A stretch of 64,000 bases of DNA from Streptomyces sp. NBC_00237. GTDB taxonomy: Bacteria > Actinomycetota > Actinomycetes > Streptomycetales > Streptomycetaceae. This document shows, one piece after another, positions 43,728-52,989 of the stretch (within the stretch, counting starts at the first letter, position 1; every line of letters starts with the position of its first letter). The position numbers were made by a program, and so were the translations under genes. The notes under the pieces are model-generated. The model did no database searches, was not told the DNA's origin, and worked only from the letters and a program-made list of their open reading frames with translations. The stretch is taken from contig NZ_JAPEMT010000003.1 of NCBI RefSeq assembly GCF_026342435.1, forward strand, positions 806,001 to 870,000, in the 5' to 3' direction.

Positions 43728-44487
43728 CTACCCATCTGCGGGAGTAGCCGTCGGGTCGTCGTGGTCGGGGTAGGTGCGGTGGTGCGGCCGTACGAACCAC
43801 TGGTGGCGGTAGATGCGGCCGGCGGTGTCGCGGGCCCCTTGGTCGTCGTCGGGTGCGGGGCGGATGGACTGGCGGAGCGTGATGTAGCGGACCGGGGCGT
43901 CGGGGCGCTCGGCACCGGACCGGCGCAGGCGTATGCGGGCAGCGGCGTCGGGCCGTACCTGCTCGGCGTGCGACAGTGCGCGGCGCGCGTCGGAGGGCTG
44001 GCGGATCAGCAGCAGGGTGCCCCGCAGGGTCCTGATGTTCCGGGGCTGGTCCTCGTCGAGGTCGTTGACACGGTCTGCGCCCACTTTGTACGGGTCCTTC
44101 TCCGGGCGGCCGTGCCTGTCGACGGCCCAGGTGTGCTTGACCTCGCCCCCCTCGGTCGCGGTGTTCAGCGGGATCGGCGCGCCGAAGCCGATGGCCAAGT
44201 CCCCGGCGAGCAAACCGCTGACCTGGCGGGCCCAGGTCGCATCGGCCCGGCTGCCGAGTTCCTCCAGAGTGCGCCGGTACGGCCTCACCGGCGGCGCCGG
44301 AATAGTGGGAACTCAGTGATCCGCAGCGGAGCCCTGCCCGATCAACCTGGGCACCCAACGTCACGCCGACGGAACTGCCCGTCCCCCAGACAAGGTCGGC
44401 CCAGATCAACAGGCCGCCGGTCTCCCGGCTCTCCGGGCACTCAATAGGGTCCCAGACCCAGAAGTCTTCTGGAGTTGGAGTGATCAT
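43728..44487 (-). pseudogene. Unrecognised gene with frameshift and damaged 3' end
   Basis: ATG 44487 opens ITPTPEDFWVWDPIECPESR to about SSHYSGAAG. A second frame begins at GTG 44288 (MRPYRRTLEELGSRADATWA) and continues naturally to the stop at 43728 (IYRHQWFVRPHHRTYPDHDD ...). A third frame holds a possible original end (SRRWVGPYLVTPED). It resembles plasmid- or phage-borne hypothetical proteins but I cannot name a family. The two main frames might instead be separate genes. Confidence 0.45.
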
Positions 44488-44685
44488 CGGCCATTCGTGA
44501 GCACGCTCGGCCAGGCGCTCGACAACAGGACGTCACCGCTCGGTGAACTCCCAGTCGGTCAGACCCTCCTCGAAGACGCTCACGGGCTCATTCAAACAGG
44601 AGTGCCGACGGCCCCGCATCAAGGATCCATCAAGCATGGCCTCTTGACTTCGAGTCCCGCACATTAGAGGCCCCCCAGGGGGCGG
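44488..44685. other. Intergenic stretch with no supported gene
   Basis: Only shadow-like frames are present before the IS21 fragment. Confidence 0.3.
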
Positions 44686-44870
44686 GTGCGCTACGACAAC
44701 TTGAAGGCCGCCGTGATCCGGGTGCGGGGGCTGGGGCGGGCCCGGACGGAGAACGAACGCTGGACGATGTTGCGGTCTCACTGGGGCGTGGACGCGTTCT
44801 CCTGTCGCCCAGGAATGGAGGGCGCTCACGAGAAGGGCTGTGCCGACCGGTTTTCTCCGGGAAGCGGACC
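44686..44870 (+). pseudogene. IS21-family IstA internal fragment
   Basis: The frame starts abruptly with VRYDNLKAAVIRVRGLGRAR and continues WTMLRSHWGVDAFSCRPGME, then GAHEKG, the conserved core of IstA including the catalytic glutamate region. Homology stops after GAHEKG, where the frame becomes unrelated. It is not obviously from the same copy as the remnant at 11160. Confidence 0.72.
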
Positions 44871-44986
44871 GGGCGCCCGCCTTCGGGCGGCGCGTTGCCA
44901 CCACGGAATCATTGGTATCAACTACCTCTATACGTAGACCAGTTGGAGTGCGTGTCGCAGTCGCACCCCTTTGAAGGAGGCGCTTC

Positions 44987-45676
44987 ATGAGTGGTCCGAA
45001 CCCGGACAGCACAGGATCACCCACCCCCGTTCCACCGACCCCGGCACCTGCCCCGCCGCAGCCGCACGTACCGCCCTCCCCGACACCTCCCCCCACGCCC
45101 TCCTCCCGCCGTCTCGGCGAATGGGCCGCGGTGGTTTCCGCGCTGGCCGGGGTCGCCGGTGTACTTCTCGGCTTCTTCGGGCTCCCCACCGTGCTGAACT
45201 CCCCGACCGCACGGGCATCGGCCCCCGCACCGCAGCCCACCGTGACGGTCACCCACACCGTCGGTACCGGCTCGGCCTCCCAGACGCCGCCGGACACGGC
45301 GCCCCCGGTGCCGAACCCCACGACTCTTTCCAAGGCCAACATCAGAATGCCCTCGGACTTCTACATCCTGCTCGCGGACAACCCCATACAGCTCCACGCA
45401 CCGGACGGCCCTCGGGGCGACGTCATCTACAACTCCTTCAACGGGCTGGAGTCCAAGGGAAACCTCGTCAAACTCGACCCCGGACAAAAGGGCTCGCTGG
45501 AGGAGTGCAAAGCCGATACCCGCTACACCAACATCATCAGGAAGCCTGCCCTGACCAAGGGTTCGCGCATCTGTGTACTGAGCAGGGACCACGTGGGCCT
45601 GGTCACGGTCCGCGAGGGTCCCCAGACGCGCGACGACGGTGACTTCCTCACGGTCGACCTCACTGTCTGGCCCTAG
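44987..45676 (+). CDS. Membrane-anchored protein with proline-rich N-terminus
   Basis: The 229-residue protein has AAGGAGG upstream of its ATG. Residues 1-42 are proline-rich and probably cytoplasmic. One transmembrane segment follows (WAAVVSALAGVAGVLLGFFG), then a threonine/proline linker and a C-terminal extracellular beta domain (FYILLADNPIQLHAPDGPRG, RICVLSRDHVGLVTVREGPQ). The arrangement is typical of actinomycete surface proteins. No family was recognised and there is no obvious operon partner. Confidence 0.78.
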   Translation: MSGPNPDSTGSPTPVPPTPAPAPPQPHVPPSPTPPPTPSSRRLGEWAAVVSALAGVAGVLLGFFGLPTVLNSPTARASAPAPQPTVTVTHTVGTGSASQTPPDTAPPVPNPTTLSKANIRMPSDFYILLADNPIQLHAPDGPRGDVIYNSFNGLESKGNLVKLDPGQKGSLEECKADTRYTNIIRKPALTKGSRICVLSRDHVGLVTVREGPQTRDDGDFLTVDLTVWP

Positions 45677-45905
45677 CTAGCCGTCTTCGCCGGGCGGTGT
45701 GCCACGGCTCGGGCCGCCCGGACCATCGAACTGCGCCGAGCTGAAGAAGTCCCGTTGCGCGGGGAAGAAGTTGCCCTGGCCGGACGGGCCGACGCACGCA
45801 GCTTCCGCCGCACAGCCGACCCGTACAGGTCCCTTCGTGGCCCTGGGCGGGGTTCTGGGCCTGTGCCGGGGTGCGGGTTCGAACGGTCCGGCTCACGCTG
45901 GGGTC

Positions 45906-46160
45906 ATGACCGTGATCACCGTGCACCGGCCAGTGGAGGACACCCGGCGGGTCACCCTCCAGGTCCAGCCCGGCGGCCCCGTCCACGACCTCGGACGCGT
46001 CTACCACGACGCCGACCTGGCCGAGGTGCTGCGTCGGGCAGGTCTTCAGGACGCGGAAGACCTGATCGACGTTCCAGGGACGGCGATCTGGGAGGGCGAA
46101 GGCCCGTACGTCTGGGGCAGCGGCCAGCCGCGGCCGCCGACTGCGCGCCCTGGGCGCTGA
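45906..46160 (+). CDS. Hypothetical protein, 84 residues
   Basis: ATG 45906 opens MTVITVHRPVEDTRRVTLQV and the frame contains HDADLAEVLRRAGLQDAEDL and WEGEGPYVWGSG. Small proteins of this type occur in Streptomyces next to ATP-dependent DNA ligases, as here. Its stop is at the very start of the ligase remnant. Function unknown. Confidence 0.65.
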   Translation: MTVITVHRPVEDTRRVTLQVQPGGPVHDLGRVYHDADLAEVLRRAGLQDAEDLIDVPGTAIWEGEGPYVWGSGQPRPPTARPGR

Positions 46161-46161
46161 G

Positions 46162-46680
46162 GTGGGGGAGCTGCCGCGCATCGCGCCGATGCTGGCCGCG
46201 CCAGGGATGCTGCCCGTTTCCGCGCGCGAGCATCGCTACGCGATCGAGACCAAGCAGGACGGCATACGAGCGTTCGTGCACCTGCTGGGTGACGGGACGC
46301 TGGTCATCCGGTGGCGGTTGGGAGCTCCGGTGACGGCCGCGTACCCCGAGCTCCATGCCCTGGCCGACGTCCTCGCCGGGGTGTCGGCTGTGCTCGACGG
46401 GGAGATCGTCGCCCTCACCGAGGGCCGCCCGGACTTTGAGCGGCTCCAGACGCGGATGGGTGCCTCCCCGGCGAAGGCCGCGCGGCTCGTCGCGACGGCT
46501 CCGGTGCACCTGGTGCTCTTCGACGCCCTGCACCTCAAGGGCCGCAGCCCGCTCGACCGCCCGCTCGCCGACCGCCGCAACGCCCTTGAGGACCTTGGGC
46601 TCCAGGGGGTGCACTGGTCGACCCCGGCCGCGGTGGTCGGTCACGCCCGCGAGGGGTACGAGCTGATCCGCGAGCACCGG
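46162..46680 (+). pseudogene. ATP-dependent DNA ligase, 3' truncated
   Basis: The frame holds the adenylation domain: nucleotidyl-accepting lysine in YAIETKQDGIRAFVHLLG, GVSAVLDGEIVALTEGRPDF and VHLVLFDALHLKGRSPLDRP. It lacks the last catalytic motifs (normally EGVVAK and WLKIK) because the sequence turns into a transposase tail after YELIREHR. The open frame itself runs to 46848 as a chimera of 228 residues. Activity is unlikely. Confidence 0.78.
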
Positions 46681-46940
46681 CTACTGGGGCGAGGAGTTCG
46701 CCGCCTGGGCCCAGGGCTCCTGGGCATCACCATCAAGGTCGTCCTCCGCCCCGATGACGCCGACGGTTTCGTTCTGCTGCCCAAGAGGTGGGTGATGGAG
46801 CGGAGCAATTTCGTGGACGATGCGGGCGAGGCGCAACGCGAGGGATGACGAACGCATGATGTCCCACGCCGAGGCGCACATCCAGTGGACGTTCATCACT
46901 CTCATGTCGCGCCGCCTGGCCCGGCGGCAGCGCGGCTGAG
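46680..46940 (+). pseudogene. IS5-type transposase C-terminal fragment fused to the ligase
   Basis: Consecutive frames encode YWGEEFAAWAQG, then LGITIKVVLRPDDADGFVLL and PKRWVMERSNF, and after another shift MMSHAEAHIQWTFITLMSRR. These are the last about 80 residues of an IS5-type transposase. Two frameshifts are visible and the N-terminal part is absent. Confidence 0.72.
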
Positions 46941-46984
46941 TACCGTGGGCGCGAGATCAACAGCTTTCCTGGCAAGCTGGGGGC

Positions 46985-47443
46985 ATGGTGTCCTCCGACG
47001 ATCAGGAACTGAGCACAGCGATCAAGAATGCCGATTCCCCGGCCTGGTCGGTTCGCGCCGCAGCCGGGCGGCAGCTCGCGACGTCGGACAAGATTGACGA
47101 GGTGGCAGATGTCCTCCACCGCCTCCTTCTGGATGCCCAGGACACTGCGGTGACCTCTGCGACAGCCGAAGCGCTGCTGGCACGCAAAGACACCCTCGGT
47201 TTGCGCTATGTGCTGCTGGCCAGGAGCTATGCCACCGAGACCTGGACCGCACATGAAATCCAAGCAGCTCTGGATTGCGACCCCGACTGGATGACGACCA
47301 AGGGCGCGGACCGGTTGATCAAGCAACTGGGGGCGCTGGTAACGGATGGGGATGCCGGTGTCCGCGACGAAGCCCAAAGGATCCTCTCGCGCCTGCGACC
47401 GCGCGAGGAATGGGCACGAGACTCGGACCACGACACACTCTGA
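46985..47443 (+). CDS. HEAT-repeat-like hypothetical protein
   Basis: The 152-residue protein is helical throughout (STAIKNADSPAWSVRAAAGR, VLHRLLLDAQDTAVTSATAE, LGALVTDGDAGVRDEAQRIL), suggesting HEAT-like repeats. It may bind a partner protein. There is no signal peptide. Its 3' end overlaps the degenerate end of the converging transposase gene. Confidence 0.72.
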   Translation: MVSSDDQELSTAIKNADSPAWSVRAAAGRQLATSDKIDEVADVLHRLLLDAQDTAVTSATAEALLARKDTLGLRYVLLARSYATETWTAHEIQAALDCDPDWMTTKGADRLIKQLGALVTDGDAGVRDEAQRILSRLRPREEWARDSDHDTL

Positions 47444-47499
47444 TCCGGCGGGACAGCACAGCCAAAACCCCACGCCCCGCCCATGACACACGAAGCCAC

Positions 47500-48822
47500 T
47501 TCAGGCATGCACACCACCCAGCAGCACCGGCGATCCGTAGCGGGCCCGGCCACCCTCGCGGCAGCCGCCCGAAGAACCCTCCGTTACCGATCGGCTGCCC
47601 GTCCATCGACGCCCAACCGGACGGCAGCACGGATCGCCGCAGCCGGAGCTGGGTATGCGCTGCGATCACGAGCCATGTCCACCGGTCCGCGGCCTCGGGG
47701 CTGCGGAGCCTGGGACGGGTCCAGCCGAGCGTCTGCTTTACGAATCGGAAGGTGTGTTCCAGGTCGAAGTGCCTCAGAAAGGATGTCCAGAGCCGGTCCA
47801 CATCGTCGGCGCTCGTGTGGGTGGCAGACCACCACAGCCAGACCGGTGTGGGATCGCGGTCCCCGCGCAGTTGGTCGACCTTCAGACGGGTGACCGTACC
47901 CTCGATGACGGGTCGTTCGTCTTCGGGGTGGTCGGCCCAGGCTGAGCGTCGGCTCAGCAAAGGATGCAGCCGGTCCCAGGCAGCGGCGACAGCCCGCCCG
48001 TAGCGGGCAGTATCGGTGACCGTGGTGACGACCGGCGCCGGCCACGTGGCGGGATCCTCGAACTTGAACTCCGCACCGCGCTTGGGCTTCCGTCCGACCT
48101 TGCCCGCAGGCTGCGGCGGAGGCGGAAAGTACAGGACACGGTCTGAACGCATCCGTCCCAGGAGTTCAACGGGCAGGTCGGCGAGGAGGAAGGCCAGGCG
48201 GGTGACGTCGTAGCCGGCATCGACGACAACCAGGACGGGAGGATCACCCTCTTGCCACTGCCCTGTTGTGCGCAGTCTCTCCGGCACCTCCCGCATCTGG
48301 GCGGCCGTGACGGCCATCTCGTCGTCCCAGGGGCAGAGCCTGATGACGTCCAGGGCGGCCGTCCATGACGTCCGCCCGGGCTCCAACGCGGCCACGAAGG
48401 GGTAGGGCCAGCCCGGGATCATCTGCGCCGATCCCCTGCCGCGTCCGTAGGTGTGGCAGAACAGCCGATCCGGGCTGGTATTCGCATCCGGCCGCAGCAA
48501 GTTGCTGACGTCCACGGCGAGGACCAGCCGCCCGTCCGCGGCCCGCGGCAACGGAAGCTCAGCCAGTGCTCCGCGCAGACGTGCCACGTCCAGCCGCCCA
48601 TTGTTCAGCCCGCCGTACAGGGCCCCGTGCCCGCGTCGATGCTCGGGCGCCAAGGACAACTCCACCAGCGTTTTCACCGGCCCGTCTGTGCACAGCAAGG
48701 CGTCCGCGAGCTCGAACAACGCGTCACCCCGCCCGGTCAGGCAGGCAGGCATAGAACTCCGCCCGGAAGCACGACAGTTGTGCGAAACCATCCCGCAGGA
48801 TGCCCCACTGCAGCAGACTCAT
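47500..48822 (-). pseudogene. Transposase pseudogene (IS701-like DDE group) with a 4-base slippage frameshift
   Basis: ATG 48822 opens MSLLQWGILRDGFAQLSCFR and continues to FYACL. A GCCT triplicate (48738-48750) then shifts the frame, and the rest continues in another frame: GDALFELADALLCTDGPVKT, LVLAVDVSNLLRPDANTSPD, YGRGRGSAQMIPGWPYPFVA, VLVVVDAGYDVTRLAFLLAD and DLEHTFRFVKQTLGWTRPRL. The C-terminus after AAHTQLRLRRS is abnormal. The group is common in Streptomyces genomes. Confidence 0.75.
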
Positions 48823-49150
48823 GGCTACAGCCTTCGTGCTGATCGAGTGCCTCTGTGACGGAGCACAGCATCAGCCGAAGGCCGCCCCCAGGTCCGCCCA
48901 ACGGCCGAACCCGTGCCAAGTTCGAGGCGGCATTCGACGCCAGACCATAAACGTCAAGCTTACGCACGTGCTGGACAGAGCAGTACAGCCCAAGATGAAG
49001 AACACGGGAAAAGCGGCAGCGCGACCGCACCGGTGAAACCAAGGCAGCACCACCAGTCTGTTCCATCCGGCAACCGGGACAACCACGGTCTCTCAGGCGA
49101 TCACCTGCGGGACTACCGATCAGTGACGCCTCGTGGTTCTTTGCGGGTGG
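48823..49150. other. Intergenic stretch (about 330 bp)
   Basis: No supported gene; presumably contains the lost right flank of the transposon. Confidence 0.35.
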
Positions 49151-49399
49151 TCAGGCGGCCAGGCAGGCTGACCGTCGATGCAAGGTCACTCCTTCAGCGG
49201 CAGGGTCGGCGGGCAGATTCGCGACCACTTCCGCAAGCGCGTCCGCCGTGAGACGGGCTGATTCCTCAGTGCGAGGCAGACGGCCCCGGGAAGGGTGGCC
49301 ACGGGGCGCCGTCCGGCGTTGAATCGCTGGCTCTGGCTGCGCCGTCGTATCCGTTCTGGATGTGGGTCCGCCGGGGGCGGTGCGCTGTGTGCGGGTCAT
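49151..49399 (-). CDS. Possible small protein coupled to the dinucleotide-binding gene
   Basis: The 82-residue frame starts at ATG 49399, overlapping the stop of the upstream gene (ATGA). The N-terminal half is threonine/arginine-rich with shadow-like composition. The end (ESARLTADALAEVVANLPAD) looks more natural. It could be a real third gene or a remnant. Confidence 0.3.
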   Translation of the reverse strand: MTRTQRTAPGGPTSRTDTTAQPEPAIQRRTAPRGHPSRGRLPRTEESARLTADALAEVVANLPADPAAEGVTLHRRSACLAA

Positions 49400-49992
49400 C
49401 GGGCGATCGAGATGGCGAAGGGCGCGAATCCGCTGGACCGCATCACGTGCGGTACGAACAGTATCGCGGCCTCCGTGGCGCGGGCGGTCTGGATCCCGCC
49501 GAGATCAGTGATCCACTCCTTGCGCCAGCCGAGGTTGATGAGCAGTTCACGGACGGTCTGCTTAGCCTGCGGATCCTCGCCGGAGAGGAAGGCATCGGGC
49601 GCCTCGGTGAGCGTGGCCGGCGCGGTCATCACCGGGAAGAGCATGGTGTTGAGTGTCTTGACGACGCGCGTTTCGGGAAGGGCTTCCTGGAGTTGCTCGG
49701 CGAGGCTTGAGCCGGGGTAGATCAGGTCGGCGGGCAGTCCGTCCGGACCGTCGACGGTGGCGTTGGAGACGTCGATGAGGATCTTGTCGCGCAGTTCCTC
49801 GCGCAGGGCGACGAGCCGGTCCAGCGAGCCGGCGCCCGGGGTGGCGTTGATGACGATCCTGGCCGTCCGGGCAGCGTCGGCGGCGGCGCCCGGCGCGCGG
49901 TCCGCCACGGTCACCTCGTGCCCTGCCCGGATGAGGGCTGTGGCCAGGTTGCCGCCGACGCGGCCGTTTCCCAGAACTGCGATCGTGGTCAT
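49396..49992 (-). CDS. NAD(P)-binding F420 reductase-like oxidoreductase
   Basis: The 198-residue protein has an N-terminal Rossmann motif (TTIAVLGNGRVGGNLATALI, then GHEVTVADR) and resembles NADPH-dependent F420 reductases (VVKTLNTMLFPVMTAPATLT near the middle). It probably moves hydride between NADPH and another cofactor or substrate. It lies 41 bases downstream of the inositol-phosphatase-like gene and divergent from the LysR regulator, so it is probably LysR-controlled. Confidence 0.85.
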   Translation of the reverse strand: MTTIAVLGNGRVGGNLATALIRAGHEVTVADRAPGAAADAARTARIVINATPGAGSLDRLVALREELRDKILIDVSNATVDGPDGLPADLIYPGSSLAEQLQEALPETRVVKTLNTMLFPVMTAPATLTEAPDAFLSGEDPQAKQTVRELLINLGWRKEWITDLGGIQTARATEAAILFVPHVMRSSGFAPFAISIAR

Positions 49993-50033
49993 GATGATCT
50001 GGTCCTTCCGTGGGTGCAGTTGGTGATGTGCGG

Positions 50034-50852
50034 TCAGTGCGAGAGCGTGGCGACGGCCTCGGCGTGGACACCGGGCGCGGCGGCCAGGAAGCTCTCGCTC
50101 TGCGGGGTCCAGGGGCGGCCCTCGGCGTCGGAGATCTGTCCGCCGGCCTCGGTGACGAGCAGCGCCCCGGGCAGCAGGTCCGCGCGGGCGCCGGCGAACT
50201 GCCAGAAGGCGTCGATCCGGCCGGCGGCCACGTTCACCAGGTGCAGGGTCGCGGGCACGGAGGTGCGCACGACGAGCGCGTCGGAAAGCATCGCGCTGAT
50301 CGAGGAGCCGACGCGCCGCACGACCTTCTCGTCCTCGTCCGGCCGGGCCTGGCTGGTGGCCACGATGCCCAGGCCGAGGTCCGCGGTCCGGGAGACGTGC
50401 AGAGGCCGGCTGTCGAGGTGGGCGCCCGCACCGGCGAGCGCGGTGTAGGTCTCGCCGGTCAACGGCAGGTGGACCACGGTGAGCACCGGCTGGTTCTCCC
50501 GCACGAGAGTGGCGGTCACCGCCCACTCCGGCAGCGCGTGCAGGTGGTTGACGTTGCCTTCGGCCGGATCCACGACCCACCACTCGCCAGATGGCAGCGC
50601 CCCGCCGTCCAGCTCGTCCTCCACCCAGCCGGCCTCCGGGCGCAGGCGCGTGAGGCGGGGGCGCAGGATGTCGAGGGCCGTGTCGTCGTTGGCGGCGAGC
50701 GCGCGCATCAGCTCCTCACGGGTCTGGTAGCGGACCACCTCGCCGAAGCGCTCAAGCAGCGCCCCACCGGCCGCGCGTACGGCGCTCGCGGTCTGGTCGA
50801 GCAGATCGGCGTCGGAGGCGGTGACGTCACTGGTCTGAAGCGTTTCGGACAT
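50034..50852 (-). CDS. Inositol monophosphatase-family protein with altered metal motifs
   Basis: The 272-residue protein aligns with inositol monophosphatases: VEDEL (metal-binding acids), GEWWVVDPAEGNVNHLHALP (normally WVVDPIDGTTNF) and GALLVTEAGGQISDAEGRPW. The second aspartate of DPxDG is Glu and the following Thr is Asn. The later W-D motif is ARADLLPGALL. The fold is retained but metal binding may differ. It is the first gene of a minus-strand pair divergent from LysR. Confidence 0.85.
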   Translation of the reverse strand: MSETLQTSDVTASDADLLDQTASAVRAAGGALLERFGEVVRYQTREELMRALAANDDTALDILRPRLTRLRPEAGWVEDELDGGALPSGEWWVVDPAEGNVNHLHALPEWAVTATLVRENQPVLTVVHLPLTGETYTALAGAGAHLDSRPLHVSRTADLGLGIVATSQARPDEDEKVVRRVGSSISAMLSDALVVRTSVPATLHLVNVAAGRIDAFWQFAGARADLLPGALLVTEAGGQISDAEGRPWTPQSESFLAAAPGVHAEAVATLSH

Positions 50853-50990
50853 GGCGGTACTCCCGTGTGAGAAAGGGGTGTTGAGGCCGGTCGGATCGAG
50901 CTGCGCGTTCCGTCTTGCGCTCTGCTCTCGAAGGTATAAAGCCCCGCCATTAACTTCAAATGCATGCTGAGCACGGCTAGGATTACTCAG
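50853..50990. promoter_or_regulatory. Divergent promoter region with likely LysR site
   Basis: The gap between the LysR gene and the target operon holds an AT-rich patch (GGTATAAAGCCCCGCCATTA, 50932-50951), unusual in this DNA. LysR proteins typically bind such divergent regions. A precise T-N11-A palindrome was not confirmed. Confidence 0.45.
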
Positions 50991-51896
50991 ATGCAATTGG
51001 ATTTGAACCTGCTCACAGCGCTCGACGCGCTGCTGGAGGAGGGGAGTGTGGCCGGGGCCGCCGCGCGCCTGCACGTCACCGCCCCCGCGATGAGCCGGAG
51101 TCTGGGTCGAATCCGGCGCACGACCGGGGATCAGATCCTGGTGCGCACCGGCCGCACGATGACCCCGACGCCGTATGCGATCGCCGTCCGGGAACAGGTG
51201 CACGAGCTGCTGCATCAGGTTCAGGGCGTGCTGGCACCGAGCCGTGAACTCGATCTGGCAACGCTGGAGCGCACTTTCACACTCCGCTGGCACGACTCCC
51301 TGGTCGCCTTGAGCGGCCCCGCACTGCTCGCGGCCGTGCGCGGACAGGCCCCGGGCGTGCGCCTGCGCTTCGTCGCGGAATCGAGCATCGACACCCCCGA
51401 GTTGCGGCGCGGCGAGGTCGACCTGGAGGCGAACGCCAACCGCCCGAGCGCACCGGACATCCGCGCCGAGAACGTGGGCGAGACCCGCCTCGTCATCGTC
51501 GTACGGCAGGGGCACCCCCTCACCCGCGTCAAGACCGTCACGGCGAAGCGGTACGCCGCCGCTGAGCACGTGACCGTCTCGCGACGTGGAAACCTCAGCA
51601 ATGCCCTCGACGACGCCCTCGCGCGGCTCGGCCTCACCCGCCGCGTGGTGGCGACCGCGCCCACGGAAGCGGCCGCGTTGGAGTTCGTGCGCGGCTCAGA
51701 TCTCCTGATCAGCGTCCCCGAAGCCACCACGCGGACCGCGGCCGCCGACCTCGGCCTGGTCGCGCTCCCCCTCCCGATCGAACTGCCGTCGGCACCGATA
51801 TACCTGTCGTGGCATCAGCGCTACGACACCGACCACGCCCACGCCTGGCTGCGCGGGCTGGCGCGAACCGTGCTGGCCATGTGCGGAGCGTCGTAG
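50991..51896 (+). CDS. LysR-family transcriptional regulator
   Basis: The 301-residue protein begins with MQLDLNLLTALDALLEEGSV and a winged helix-turn-helix (AAARLHVTAPAMSRSLGRIR). A substrate-binding domain follows (VRLRFVAESSIDTPELRRGE, LVIVVRQGHPLTRVKTVTAK). An in-frame start at 50964 is also possible. It faces the phosphatase/oxidoreductase pair and is the likely regulator of both. Confidence 0.92.
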   Translation: MQLDLNLLTALDALLEEGSVAGAAARLHVTAPAMSRSLGRIRRTTGDQILVRTGRTMTPTPYAIAVREQVHELLHQVQGVLAPSRELDLATLERTFTLRWHDSLVALSGPALLAAVRGQAPGVRLRFVAESSIDTPELRRGEVDLEANANRPSAPDIRAENVGETRLVIVVRQGHPLTRVKTVTAKRYAAAEHVTVSRRGNLSNALDDALARLGLTRRVVATAPTEAAALEFVRGSDLLISVPEATTRTAAADLGLVALPLPIELPSAPIYLSWHQRYDTDHAHAWLRGLARTVLAMCGAS

Positions 51897-52119
51897 TCGG
51901 CGCCGTCCGGCCGCTTCACCCATACGTCCACGCGACCACCACGGCGATCTGCTTGAACGTCAGCAGCGGCTTGCCGTGCGGGTGCTGGCCGTGGGGGCGG
52001 CCAGACCGACTCCTTCGGCCCAGGATCGCGGATCTGTGGGAGGGCGTCGGCATGGCCCTCGGAGATCTGGGCGAGCGAGGAGTCCGGCACCTCCGGCCGC
52101 CTCCACCCGTTCCAGCGCC

Positions 52120-52580
52120 CGAAGTTCGGCGAGCTGCTGGCGTACGCGGCCGGGCGGCGCCGTGCACATCTCCGAGATGTTCCGCCTCGTGCGCGGCACC
52201 GGGCGCATCCTGGATGTGCTCGACGTCCTGCACCGCGACCGTCTCGCCCTGCGCATCCACGACGGCGCGTTCTCTGCCGTGGACCTCACCGCCTGCCACC
52301 CTGCTGTCCACGGTGAAGTTCATGGTGCAGACCGTCGCCGCCGTCGGCGAACTCCAGTGAGACCTCCAGCGCGAGCTGGCCTACGACGGCCTGCGGGCCG
52401 CCGAGGCTCAGGCCGACAAGGGCGGACGCCGTCCCGCCGTCCCGTCCGACAAGACCGACGCCGTGCGCACCGCGCACCTGGAGGGCCGCTCCATCGCCGC
52501 CCTCGCCCGCGACCAAGACGTCAGCCGCGGCGCCATCCGTACTGCCGTCGCCGATCTCTGGTTCTCACGCGGCACCTGAC
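52120..52580 (+). pseudogene. Serine recombinase/resolvase remnant
   Basis: Different frames encode VHISEMFRLVRGTGRILDVL with HRDRLALRIHDGAFSAVDLT, then LLSTVKFMVQTVAAVGELQ-stop. After the in-frame TGA the reading continues DLQRELAYDGLRAAEAQADK and LEGRSIAALARDQDVSRGAI, a C-terminal helix-turn-helix. This is the layout of a serine recombinase with its catalytic serine end missing and several frame breaks. Confidence 0.65.
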
Positions 52581-52763
52581 CCGGGTGCACCGCCACTGAC
52601 CGTGTCGGCAGGCCCAGGAAACCCTGCGCAAGCCCTTGGCCGGTGGCGGCGCGACGGGTACGAGGACGTGACCGGCCGACCACCGTCTCGTCTGTCCCGG
52701 CTGGGTCGCCTGTCCCTGCCGTCGCATACTGACCAGGCGATGGCAGGTCTTTACGATCGCTCC

Positions 52764-52988
52764 ATGACGGATACCTCGGCGCATTGGACTGTGCGCCATT
52801 TCTCGCAGGCCGACCCTGCTGGCCCCGGCTGCGACAGCGTGCTGGCTCTCTTGCGGCGGCTGGCGGATTCGATCGAGGAGTTGGGCCCCGCCGAGATCCA
52901 GGACGTGGTGATCGAGTCGGAGGTGACCGAGCACGGCCGCTGGCGATCGGGGACCGTCTACTTCCACCTGCCTGAGGATGAGCACTGA
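52764..52988 (+). CDS. Conserved Streptomyces hypothetical protein, 74 residues
   Basis: ATG 52764 opens MTDTSAHWTVRHFSQADPAG and continues LLRRLADSIEELGPAEIQDV to VYFHLPEDEH. It is a small acidic protein of a type seen widely in Streptomyces, with unknown role. It is convergent with the IS5 remnant. Confidence 0.7.
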   Translation: MTDTSAHWTVRHFSQADPAGPGCDSVLALLRRLADSIEELGPAEIQDVVIESEVTEHGRWRSGTVYFHLPEDEH

Positions 52989-52989
52989 C

